From Streptomyces angustmyceticus (lineage in GTDB: Bacteria; Actinomycetota; Actinomycetes; Streptomycetales; Streptomycetaceae), in contig NZ_CP082945.1 in assembly GCF_019933235.1 (NCBI RefSeq), positions 186,001-250,000 on the forward strand: DNA of 64,000 bases. Reading direction: 5' to 3'. How positions within the stretch are numbered: the first letter of the stretch is position 1; each line of letters starts with the position of its first letter. Shown here in pieces: positions 26,170 through 34,152 of this stretch. The position numbers were made by a program, and so were the translations under genes. Under the pieces are notes generated by a model. It had not been told where the DNA came from. It saw only the letters and a list, made by a program, of their open reading frames with translations, and made no database searches.

Positions 26170-29100
26170 ATGACCACGCCTCTGAAGCACGATGTGGGCC
26201 CGCGCCACGAGGTGGCCGCCGCGGGCGGGTTCGCCACGGTGCCGCGCTGGACCCGTACCCCGGTTCCGGGTACCGCCGTATACGAGGCGGGGCTGCCCGA
26301 GGATCTGCTGCCGGCGCTGGAGCGGTGGGCACGGGAGTGGGGCGTCGCGCGCGACTCGGTGCTGCTGGCCGCGCATGCCAAGGTGCTCGGCGCGCTGAGC
26401 GGTGAGCAGAGCGTCGCGACCCGATACGTCCCGGTGGCGGGTGGCGGTCCGGTGCCCTGCCGGCTGTCGGCCGCGGGCGAGTCGTGGCGGTCGCTGGTGC
26501 GTGACACGCATCAGGCCGTCTCCCGGCTTACGGCGCGGCCGGGCTCCCCGGGCGACGGCCCCGGGGACGCCGCGGAGCCGTCCGCTCCGTTGCCCGAGAC
26601 GGCGTTCGACCCGACCGGTGCCGGAGGCGCGGCCGAGGGCGCGGTGCTGCGGGTGGCGGTGGTGCGCCAGGACGGCGCGGACCTGCTGCGGCTGCAGTAC
26701 CGGACCGAGGTGCTCGACGAGGCCGCCGCCGCCAGGATCGCCGGATACCACCTCACCGCGCTCACCCTGCTCGCCGCCGGCCCGGAGGCGGCGCACGGGC
26801 GGCAGAGTCTGCTGTCCACCGAGGAACTGCGCTTCCAGCTCGCAGCGCTCGCCGGCCCGCACCGGGCGCTGCCGGAGTACCGGTTCCACGAGCTGTTCGA
26901 GCAGCGTGTACGGGCGCACCCGGACGCCGTCGCGGCCGTGCACGGCGACCGGCGGTGGACGTACGGGGAGCTCAACGCCCGCGCCAACCGGCTGGCCCAC
27001 GCCCTGCGGGCCGCCGGACTGCGTCGGCAGGACGTGGTCGCGGTGGTGACCGCACGCACTCTGGACTGGCCGGCGGCCGTCCTCGCGGTCTTCAAGGCCG
27101 GAGGCACGTACCTGCCCGTCGAACCGCACTTCCCCGCCGACCGGATCGCCGCGATGCTCTCCCGTGCCTCGTGCGGGCTGGTGCTGACCGAACCCGGCAG
27201 CACGGCCACCCTCGACCAGGCCCTGGAGTCGCTGCCCGGGGTCCGGCGGCTCTTCATCGACGCGGCGTGCGAGGGAAGCCCGGACGAGAGCGACCCCGGC
27301 GTGCCCGTCGCCCCGGACGACCTCGCGTACGTCTTCTTCACGTCCGGCTCCACCGGTGAGCCCAAGGGCGCGATGTGCGAGCACGAGGGCATGCTCAACC
27401 ACCTCTACGCCAAGATCGACGACTTGGAGATCGGTGAGGGGCAGGTCGTCGCCCAGACCGCGCCGCAGTGCTTCGACATCTCCCTGTGGCAGCTGCTGTC
27501 CGCGCTGCTGGTCGGCGGGCGGACGCTGCTGGTCGAGCAGGAGGCCGTCCTGGACGTCGGGCGGTTCCTCGACACCATCGACGGTGGCCGGGCCGACGTG
27601 CTCCAGGTGGTGCCGTCCTACCTCGACGTCGTGCTGTCCTTCCTGGAGCAGCACCCCCGCGAACTGCCTACCCTGCGCTGTGTGTCGGTCACCGGCGAGG
27701 CGCTGAAGAAGGAGCTCGTCGAGCGCTGGTTCGCGGCCGCGCCCCGGATCAGGCTGGTCAACGCCTACGGGTTGACCGAGACCTCCGACGACACCAATCA
27801 CGAGGTCATGGACCGGGTCCCGGACGGCGAACGGATCCCGCTCGGCCGTCCCGTCAACAACGTGCGCCTCTACCTGGTGGACGCGCATCTGTCCCCGGTG
27901 CCGCTCGGTGCCCCCGGCGAGATCGTCTTCTCCGGGGTGTGCGTCGGCCGCGGATACGTCAACGACCCGGAGCGCACCCGGCTGGCCTTCACCACGGATC
28001 CGTACCGTCCGGGCAGCCGGCTCTACCGGTCCGGCGACTACGGCCGGTGGCGGCCGGACGGAAAGCTGGAGTTCCTCGGCCGCCGGGACACCCAGGTCAA
28101 GATCCGTGGCTTCCGGATCGAGACCGGCGAGATCGAGAACACCCTGCTGCGGGTGCCCGGGGTCCGTGACGGTGCCGTCGTGGTCTCCCAACAGGCCGGC
28201 CGGGGGCAGCGGCTGGTGGCCTTCTACTCCGGTCCTCGCCCGCTGGAGGCGGGTGCGCTGCAGGACCGGCTGGGCCGGTCGCTGCCCGCGTACATGGTCC
28301 CGTCGGCCTTCCACTGGCGGGAGAGCCTCCCGCTGACGGCCAACGGAAAGGTCGACAAGAAGGCGCTGGCCGCTCTCGCCGACGCGGACGACCCCGCCGA
28401 GGACGACCGCCGCCCGCCCGGCACACCGGCCGAAGAGCGGCTCGCCGCCGCCTGGGCCGAGGTCCTCGGGATTCCGCCGGACCGGATCGGCGGCCAGGAC
28501 GACTTCTTCGCGCTCGGCGGCACCTCGCTCTCGGCCGTCAAGGTCGCGATCCGCCTGGAGCGGGTGGTCTCCCCCAGGGACCTGGCCCAGCATCCGGTCC
28601 TCGCCGACCTGGCCCGGCTCGTCGAGAGCCGCACCGCGGCCGGCTCCGCGCCGCCGCCGACGCGGCCCGAGGGGCGCGCCCCGGTGCACGACACCGGCCG
28701 GGCCCCCGCCGCAGCAGACCGAGCCGACGCCGACCGAAAGGACACCACGATGGCTTCCTCCCTCCCGACCTCACTGCCCGGCCTGGAGTCCCCGGCCGGC
28801 CGGACACCGATGCTGCGGCTCGACGCCGCCGTCGACGCGGCGGACTGGGTGGCCGAACACCGGGACGCGCTGCGCGCCGCCGTCGTCGAACACGGTGCGC
28901 TCCTCGTCCGCGGTCTCGGCCTCCGGCACCCGGACGAGGTCGGCGCGGTCCGTCAGCGGATGGGCCTGCTTCCGGTGACGGAGAAGGAGTCCTTCGCTCC
29001 CCGGAAGACCCACTCCGAGGGCGTCTACTCCTCGTCCGCCTGGCCGCCGAACCAGCCGATGTGCATGCACCACGAACTGAGCTACACGCTGGAGTTCCCC

Positions 29101-29754
29101 GGCCTGATGCTGTTCGCCTGCCTCGGCGCCCCCGGTGAGGGAGGAGCCACCGGCGTCGCGGACTCCGCGGCGGTGCTCGACGCGCTGCCGCCGGGGCTCA
29201 TCGAGCGGTTCGAGCGGGAGGGCTGGCTGCTGGACCGCAGCTACCACGACGAGATCGGCGCCTCCTTGTCGGAGGCGTTCGGCACCGACGACCGCGGCGC
29301 CATCGAGGACTACTGCCGTTCTCACGCCATTCAGTTCACCTGGCAGCCCGACGGCGGACTGCGCACCCGCCAGCGCCGCAGCGCCGTGGTGCGCCACCCC
29401 GTCAGCGGGCGGCGCTGCTGGTTCAACCAGATCGCGTTCCTCAACGAGTGGACGATGGCACCCGAGGTGCGCGAGTACCTCATCGACGAGTACGGCGCCG
29501 ACGGGCTGCCGTTCAACACCCGTTACGGCAACGGCGACCCCCTCACCGAGGACACCGTCCAGCTGCTCAGCAAGGTCTACGACGCACACACCGTGCGCCG
29601 CCCCTGGCAGGCCGGTGACCTGCTGCTCGTCGACAACGTCCGCACCGCACACAGCAGGGAGCCCTTCGCAGGACCACGGGAGGTGGTGGTGGCGATGGCC
29701 GAGCCGCTGCGCCTGGCCGACTGCTCACCGACCATCGAGGTGACCGTCCCGTGA
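26170..29754 (+). CDS. NRPS protein: half-C, adenylation, carrier, fused SyrP-like 2-oxoglutarate oxygenase
   Basis: 1194 residues. Residues about 35-225 resemble the C-terminal half of a condensation domain, lacking the HHxxxDG half. The adenylation domain (about 235-735) shows A3 FFTSGSTGEPKGA near 389, A5 NAYGLTETSDD near 531, A8 near 640 (VKIRGFRIETGEIE) and A10 LTANGKVDKK near 722. The carrier domain follows with Ser near 786 (FFALGGTSLSAVK). Residues 861-1194 are a TauD/SyrP-like Fe(II) oxygenase: H966/E968 in MCMHHELSY, distal H1161 and 2-oxoglutarate Arg R1170. It probably activates the amino acid supplied by SbnA/SbnB, loads it for the membrane protein upstream, and may hydroxylate it while tethered. 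No thioesterase is present. Confidence 0.9.
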   Translation: MTTPLKHDVGPRHEVAAAGGFATVPRWTRTPVPGTAVYEAGLPEDLLPALERWAREWGVARDSVLLAAHAKVLGALSGEQSVATRYVPVAGGGPVPCRLSAAGESWRSLVRDTHQAVSRLTARPGSPGDGPGDAAEPSAPLPETAFDPTGAGGAAEGAVLRVAVVRQDGADLLRLQYRTEVLDEAAAARIAGYHLTALTLLAAGPEAAHGRQSLLSTEELRFQLAALAGPHRALPEYRFHELFEQRVRAHPDAVAAVHGDRRWTYGELNARANRLAHALRAAGLRRQDVVAVVTARTLDWPAAVLAVFKAGGTYLPVEPHFPADRIAAMLSRASCGLVLTEPGSTATLDQALESLPGVRRLFIDAACEGSPDESDPGVPVAPDDLAYVFFTSGSTGEPKGAMCEHEGMLNHLYAKIDDLEIGEGQVVAQTAPQCFDISLWQLLSALLVGGRTLLVEQEAVLDVGRFLDTIDGGRADVLQVVPSYLDVVLSFLEQHPRELPTLRCVSVTGEALKKELVERWFAAAPRIRLVNAYGLTETSDDTNHEVMDRVPDGERIPLGRPVNNVRLYLVDAHLSPVPLGAPGEIVFSGVCVGRGYVNDPERTRLAFTTDPYRPGSRLYRSGDYGRWRPDGKLEFLGRRDTQVKIRGFRIETGEIENTLLRVPGVRDGAVVVSQQAGRGQRLVAFYSGPRPLEAGALQDRLGRSLPAYMVPSAFHWRESLPLTANGKVDKKALAALADADDPAEDDRRPPGTPAEERLAAAWAEVLGIPPDRIGGQDDFFALGGTSLSAVKVAIRLERVVSPRDLAQHPVLADLARLVESRTAAGSAPPPTRPEGRAPVHDTGRAPAAADRADADRKDTTMASSLPTSLPGLESPAGRTPMLRLDAAVDAADWVAEHRDALRAAVVEHGALLVRGLGLRHPDEVGAVRQRMGLLPVTEKESFAPRKTHSEGVYSSSAWPPNQPMCMHHELSYTLEFPGLMLFACLGAPGEGGATGVADSAAVLDALPPGLIERFEREGWLLDRSYHDEIGASLSEAFGTDDRGAIEDYCRSHAIQFTWQPDGGLRTRQRRSAVVRHPVSGRRCWFNQIAFLNEWTMAPEVREYLIDEYGADGLPFNTRYGNGDPLTEDTVQLLSKVYDAHTVRRPWQAGDLLLVDNVRTAHSREPFAGPREVVVAMAEPLRLADCSPTIEVTVP
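28736..28752 (+). promoter_or_regulatory. internal ribosome-binding site and ATG at the oxygenase domain
   Basis: GAAAGGAC lies at 28736-28743 and an in-frame ATG at 28750. This ATG is exactly where the oxygenase domain begins (MASSLPTSLPGLES), so a separate 334-residue oxygenase could be translated as well as the fusion. Confidence 0.45.
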
Positions 29755-30824
29755 ACACCGTCCGCTCCAGCGCAACGGAGTCCGCCATGACCGAATCGCC
29801 GCTCACCGTGCCCCCGTTCGCGGTGATCTCAGGAGCCCGGGTCCGCGCCGCCCTGCACGGACGCGAGAAGCACCTCGTGGCCGTGGTCGAGGAGACCTAC
29901 CGGCTGCACGGCGCCGGGGACTCGGTGAACCCGCCGTCCTCGTTCCTCCGGTTCCCCGACCGCCCCGCGTCGCGGATGATCTCGCTGCCCGCCTCCATCG
30001 GCGGGGAGGCGCGGGTGGACGGGCTGAAGTGGATCTCCAGCTTCCCGGAGAACGTGGCGTCCGGCCTGCCCCGGGCATCCGCGGTGCTGATCCTCAACGA
30101 CCCGGCCACCGGCTACCCGTTCGCCTGCCTGGAGAGCTCGATCATCAGCGCCACCAGGACCGCCGCGTCGGCGGCGTCGGCGGCCGACTGGCTCAGCCGC
30201 GGCCGCCCGCGGCCGGTGCGCGTCGGATTCTTCGGTGCGGGCCTGATCGCCCGCTACATCCACACGTTCCTGGAGGGCACCGGCTGGTCGTTCGACGAGA
30301 TCGGCGTGCACGACCTGTCCGCGGACAGCGCGGCCGGCTTCCGCCGGTACCTGGAGCAGTCCGGCACCGCGGGCCGGATCATCGTGCACCGCAGCGCCGA
30401 GGAGCTGATCCGTCAGAGCGATCTGGTGGTCTTCGCCACCATCGCCGGTGAGCCGCATGTCGACGACCCCTCCTGGTTCGCCCACAACCCGGTGGTCCTG
30501 CACATCTCGCTGCGCGACCTCGCGCCGCGGATCCTGCTGGCCTCCACCAACATCGTCGACGACGTCGAGCACTGCCTCCACGCCGCCACGTCGCCGCACC
30601 TGACCGAACAGCTCACGGGCAACCGGGACTTCCTGCACGGCACGCTGGACGACGTGATGCGCGGACGGGTGACGATCCCGGCGGACCGGCCGGCCGTCTT
30701 CTCCCCGTTCGGCCTCGGAGTGCTCGACCTCGCGGTCGGCAAGTACGTCTACGACGAGGTCGCCCGCTCGAGACAACTGCAGGTCATCGATGACTTCTTC
30801 CACGAACTGCGCCGGTACGGATGA
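29751..30824 (+). CDS. sbnB: SbnB-like N-(2-amino-2-carboxyethyl)-L-glutamate dehydrogenase
   Basis: A 357-residue member of the ornithine-cyclodeaminase/mu-crystallin family. In the staphyloferrin B pathway SbnB oxidatively cleaves N-(2-amino-2-carboxyethyl)-L-glutamate with NAD+ to L-2,3-diaminopropionate, 2-oxoglutarate and NADH. Family signs are the Rossmann loop VGFFGAGLIARYIHTFLEGT near residue 160, the substrate region SRMISLPASIGG with GLKWISSFPEN, and the C-terminal SPFGLGVLDLAVGKYVYDEV. The GTG start overlaps the stop of the preceding gene (GTGA, 29751-29754), so translation is coupled; ATG 29787 is an alternative. Its by-product 2-oxoglutarate is the co-substrate of the fused oxygenase. 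Confidence 0.9.
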   Translation: MNTVRSSATESAMTESPLTVPPFAVISGARVRAALHGREKHLVAVVEETYRLHGAGDSVNPPSSFLRFPDRPASRMISLPASIGGEARVDGLKWISSFPENVASGLPRASAVLILNDPATGYPFACLESSIISATRTAASAASAADWLSRGRPRPVRVGFFGAGLIARYIHTFLEGTGWSFDEIGVHDLSADSAAGFRRYLEQSGTAGRIIVHRSAEELIRQSDLVVFATIAGEPHVDDPSWFAHNPVVLHISLRDLAPRILLASTNIVDDVEHCLHAATSPHLTEQLTGNRDFLHGTLDDVMRGRVTIPADRPAVFSPFGLGVLDLAVGKYVYDEVARSRQLQVIDDFFHELRRYG

Positions 30825-30908
30825 GCCCGGCCCCGGATAGGTGAGGAGCCCGCCACTGCCGTCGGATGGATATTCCGAGGGTGCTCTGCTCCAGAGGAGG
30901 GACCCATC

Positions 30909-31994
30909 ATGCCAGTCATCACCGTTCCCTACGCCTTCAACGAGGAAGAGCTCTACGTCGACCTCGAGGCGATCTTCGGGCAGTCACTGTTCCTCAAGTG
31001 CGAGGGCCTCAACTTCGCCGGGTCGATCAAACTGAAGGCCGCAACAGAAATGGTGGAGGCAGCCGAGCGGGAGGGCGCCCTGACTCCGGAATCGGTCCTG
31101 GTCGAGTCCTCGTCCGGCAACCTGGGCGTGGCACTGAGCATGATCGCGGCGAGCAAGGGCTACCGGTTCCTGTGCGTGACGGACTCCCGCTGCAACCTGT
31201 CGACCCGGCTGATGATGGAGGCGCTGGGCAGCCAGGTGCACGTCGTGGCCGCCGACGAGGCGAGCGGCGGCTTCCTCGGCGCGCGGCTCGACTACGTCCG
31301 CGATCTGTGCGCCTCCGACGACCGCTGGGTGTGGCTGAGCCAGTACACCAACCCGGGCAACTGGCAGGCCCACTACCGCAGGACGGCACCGGCGATCGCC
31401 CGCTGGTTCCCGCGCCTGGACGTGCTGTTCATCGGGGCCGGCACCACCGGCACCCTGATGGGCTGTGCGCGTTACTTCCGCGAGTGGCACCGGCCGGTGC
31501 AGATCATCGCGGTGGACAGCGTGGGTTCGGTGACCTTCGGCGGCGCACCGGGGCGCCGCATGATCCCCGGCCTGGGCATGAGCGTCCATCCCCCGCTGCT
31601 CGACGAGTCCTTCGTGGACGAGGCGGTACGCGTCGAGGAGGCGGACACGGTCCGCGCCTGCCACCAACTGGCCCGGCACGGCTTCCTCTTCGGCGGCTCG
31701 ACGGGCACTGTCGTCAGCGGCGCGATGGACTGGCTGTCCCGGCACGACACCCGCGGCCTCACCGCCGTGGCCATCGCCCCTGACCTGGGCGAGCGCTACC
31801 TCGACACCATCTACCAGGCCAACTGGGTGCAGGACCTGTACGGCGAGGAACTGCTCGGCTCCGACGGGGCCTTGGACGGGCCCGCCCCGGTATGCCCGCT
31901 GCCCGCTCCCCCGGAAGCCCGCCCGGCGCCGCCGAGGCGTTCACCCGACCCCCAGCCGCGCGAGGAGCGCAAGGAGCAGGCGGGCGATATCTGA
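30909..31994 (+). CDS. sbnA: SbnA-like N-(2-amino-2-carboxyethyl)-L-glutamate synthase
   Basis: A 361-residue PLP enzyme of the cysteine-synthase fold. SbnA condenses O-phospho-L-serine with L-glutamate to the precursor cleaved by SbnB. The PLP lysine is K41 in FAGSIKLKAA, the phosphate and substrate loop is ESSSGNLGVAL, and the glycine loop is GAGTTGTLMG, with GGSTGTVVSG near the end. The last 40 residues or so form a Pro/Arg/Glu-rich tail that the family does not need. CAGAGGAGGG lies just upstream of the ATG; the gap to sbnB is 84 bases. Together with sbnB it supplies L-Dap for the synthetase genes. Confidence 0.92.
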   Translation: MPVITVPYAFNEEELYVDLEAIFGQSLFLKCEGLNFAGSIKLKAATEMVEAAEREGALTPESVLVESSSGNLGVALSMIAASKGYRFLCVTDSRCNLSTRLMMEALGSQVHVVAADEASGGFLGARLDYVRDLCASDDRWVWLSQYTNPGNWQAHYRRTAPAIARWFPRLDVLFIGAGTTGTLMGCARYFREWHRPVQIIAVDSVGSVTFGGAPGRRMIPGLGMSVHPPLLDESFVDEAVRVEEADTVRACHQLARHGFLFGGSTGTVVSGAMDWLSRHDTRGLTAVAIAPDLGERYLDTIYQANWVQDLYGEELLGSDGALDGPAPVCPLPAPPEARPAPPRRSPDPQPREERKEQAGDI

Positions 31995-32082
31995 GGCGGG
32001 CCTTGGTTGCGTCGGACGCGGGCTTCGGCTCCGTCTGGCGCGGGCTTCGGCTCCGTCCGACGTCGGCCTCGGCTGCGTCTCC
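31995..32082. repeat. four degenerate 22-bp tandem repeats after sbnA
   Basis: Units 31995-32016, 32017-32038, 32039-32060 and 32061-32082. The two central ones differ mainly in their last four bases (CGCGGGCTTCGGCTCCGTC core). The array begins directly after the sbnA stop codon. No terminator hairpin is seen, so the array may mark a recombination scar or transcript end. Confidence 0.7.
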
Positions 32083-32425
32083 CTGGCCCTGCGTTCTCTC
32101 CCGCCTCCGCTGACCGTCGGCCGCCTGGCCGTGCGGTCGGCGGGGGCGGGGCATGCAGGGGCAGGGACAGGGAGGAGATGGGGTGGGGTGGAGTGGGGCG
32201 GGGTGGCGCGGGCCGTCGGCCACAAAAGCTACTTGTTTGCATTAGGCGTCATCATCCCCTACCCTTTCATTAACGCAAAGTCTTTGCTTTAGACGGAGAT
32301 GCCGGTTCCACTTGACCATGGACCGCCGCACACACCGGCCCCCTCATCCCTCATCCCTCATCCCTCATCCCTACTCCGCACACCGCACACCGCACACCGC
32401 ACACCGCACACCGCAAGGACACTCC
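32083..32425 (+). promoter_or_regulatory. intergenic region with AT-rich segment, small palindrome and heptamer repeats
   Basis: A purine-rich run lies around 32155-32210, then an AT-rich stretch (32220-32292) containing the palindrome GCAAAG-T-CTTTGC at 32275-32287, a likely operator or promoter for the AtzG/AtzE-like pair. Two heptamer arrays run directly up to the ribosome binding site. Confidence 0.5.
32341..32417. repeat. two adjoining heptamer arrays
   Basis: CCCTCAT repeated four times plus one variant (32341-32375), followed by CCGCACA five times plus a sixth altered copy (32376-32417). The last unit blends into the AAGGA ribosome binding site of the gene at 32426. Confidence 0.9.
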
Positions 32426-32635
32426 ATGACATCCGTCGAACTCACCGCCGGGGACGTCGCTCGGTGGGCGCTGCACGCCGGGCTCCCGCTGCCGGACGAG
32501 CGCCATACCGACGTGGCCGCCACCGCGAACTACATCCACACCGTCATCAGCACTCTGCGCGAACTGGACTTCGGAGAGACCCCGCCCGCCGCGGCCTACA
32601 GCATCGAAGGGGTGGCGGCCGATGCAGCCGTTTGA
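32426..32635 (+). CDS. AtzG/GatC-like small subunit
   Basis: A 69-residue helical protein: LTAGDVARWALHAGLPLPDE, then a second helix VAATANYIHTVISTLRELDF, and a tail SIEGVAADAAV. It resembles the AtzG/DUF4089 group, small GatC-like subunits that wrap around a partner amidase. Its reading frame overlaps the start of the amidase gene by 14 bases, which is typical for such pairs. AAGGA precedes the ATG. Confidence 0.7.
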   Translation: MTSVELTAGDVARWALHAGLPLPDERHTDVAATANYIHTVISTLRELDFGETPPAAAYSIEGVAADAAV

Positions 32636-34025
32636 GCTGACTCTTGCCGAAGCGGCCACGGCCCTGGAGGAGCGGACGCTCTCCCCGGTGGAGCTGACCG
32701 AGTCCGTCCTCGAACGCATCGGCGCCGTCGACGAACGGCTGGGGGCCTATGTCACCGTGGCCGGCGAGACGGCGCGCAACTCGGCCGCGCGGGCGGAACG
32801 CGAGATCGCGGACGGCAGGTACCGCGGCCCGCTGCACGGCATCCCGTTCGGGCTGAAGGACATGATCGATGTCGCCGGAATGCCGACCACGGCCAGCTCC
32901 CGCGTCAGGGCCGGCCACCTCGCGCAGACGGACAGCACCGTGGCGCGGCAACTGTCCGCAGCAGGCGGGGTCCTGCTGGGGAAGACGCACACGCACGAGT
33001 TCGCCTACGGGCTGACAACACCTCAGACCCGCAACGCCTGGTCCCAGGAGCACGTGGCGGGCGGATCGAGTGGTGGTTCGGCGGTCGCCGTGGCCGCCGG
33101 CGAGGCCACCTTCGCCCTGGGGACGGACACCGGCGGCTCGATCCGCGTACCCGCGGCACTCAACGGGACGGTCGGCCTCAAGCCGACCTACGGCCTCGTC
33201 TCCCGGCACGGCGTGACCGCACTGTCCTGGTCGCTGGACCACGTCGGCCCCCTCACCCGCACGGTCCGGGACGCGGCCCTCGTCCTCTCCGCACTGGTGG
33301 GCCACGACCCCCAGGACCCGGCGAGCCTCCGCGCGGTGCCGTCCGCCTGCCCGCTGCCGCCGGACGGTGGCGACATGACGGGCCTGCGCATCGGAGTACC
33401 CGTCAACTACTACTTCGACCGAGTCGCCCCCGAGGTCGAAGCCGCCGTGCGCGAGGCGCTCACACAGATGACGGACATGGGAGCCGAACTCGTCGAGGTC
33501 GAGATCCCGATGACGCGCTACATCCAGCCGACCCACTGGGGCCTGATGGTCCCCGAGGCGACCGCCTACCACGAACGCACGCTGCGGTCCGTACCGGAGC
33601 TCTACGGCCCCGACGTACGGATTCTCCTGGAGGCCGGCGAGCTGGTCTCGGCGGGCGACTATCTGCGCGCCCAGCGCTCCCGCACCCTCATGCGTCAGGC
33701 GTGGCTGCGCCTCTTCGACGGCATCGATGTACTCGCGGCGCCCACCGTGCCGATAACCGCCGCCAAGACGGACCAGCAGACCGTCCAATGGCCCGACGGC
33801 ACCACGGAAGGCGTCCCCGACGCCTATGTCCGCCTCTCTGCCCCGGCGAACATCACCGGTCTGCCGGCCCTGAGCCTGTCGGCCGGACGCGATCGTGCGG
33901 GCCTGCCCATCGGGTTGCAGCTGATAGGGCGCCCGCTGGCGGAAGCGACCCTGCTGCGCACGGGCCACGCGTACGAGTGCGCCCGGGGCGTGGTCGACCG
34001 GGGGTCTGCCGTGGCAGGAGCCTGA
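32622..34025 (+). CDS. amidase, AtzE/GatA-like
   Basis: A 467-residue amidase-signature enzyme. K79 (GIPFGLKDMID), S149 (VAGGSSGGSA) and S173 (TDTGGSIRVPA) form the triad. The length and the overlapping small GatC-like gene match the AtzG-AtzE type (1-carboxybiuret hydrolase) better than tRNA amidotransferase, which would also need GatB. It has no signal peptide. Likely substrates are small amides or ureido compounds. Whether it belongs to the Dap operon is doubtful because 430 bases with a new AT-rich promoter-like segment separate them. Confidence 0.88.
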   Translation: MQPFELTLAEAATALEERTLSPVELTESVLERIGAVDERLGAYVTVAGETARNSAARAEREIADGRYRGPLHGIPFGLKDMIDVAGMPTTASSRVRAGHLAQTDSTVARQLSAAGGVLLGKTHTHEFAYGLTTPQTRNAWSQEHVAGGSSGGSAVAVAAGEATFALGTDTGGSIRVPAALNGTVGLKPTYGLVSRHGVTALSWSLDHVGPLTRTVRDAALVLSALVGHDPQDPASLRAVPSACPLPPDGGDMTGLRIGVPVNYYFDRVAPEVEAAVREALTQMTDMGAELVEVEIPMTRYIQPTHWGLMVPEATAYHERTLRSVPELYGPDVRILLEAGELVSAGDYLRAQRSRTLMRQAWLRLFDGIDVLAAPTVPITAAKTDQQTVQWPDGTTEGVPDAYVRLSAPANITGLPALSLSAGRDRAGLPIGLQLIGRPLAEATLLRTGHAYECARGVVDRGSAVAGA

Positions 34026-34152
34026 CGACCGTACCGAGGCCCAGGCCCAAGCCCCGGTCCAGGCCCAGGCCCAGGCCGGGATTGCCGCAGGCCCGGGACG
34101 GTCCGGGGCAATTGCGTTGTCGCTCCGGTGGGGCTGAGGGAGCATTCCGGTC

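Noticed and set aside
32275..32292. TTGCTTTAG shared with 45097-45105 as a common operator
   Set aside because: Only nine bases match, at different distances from genes; could be chance in AT-rich promoter stretches.
32341..32417. Heptamer arrays as a CRISPR
   Set aside because: Units are 7 bp without spacers; no cas genes.
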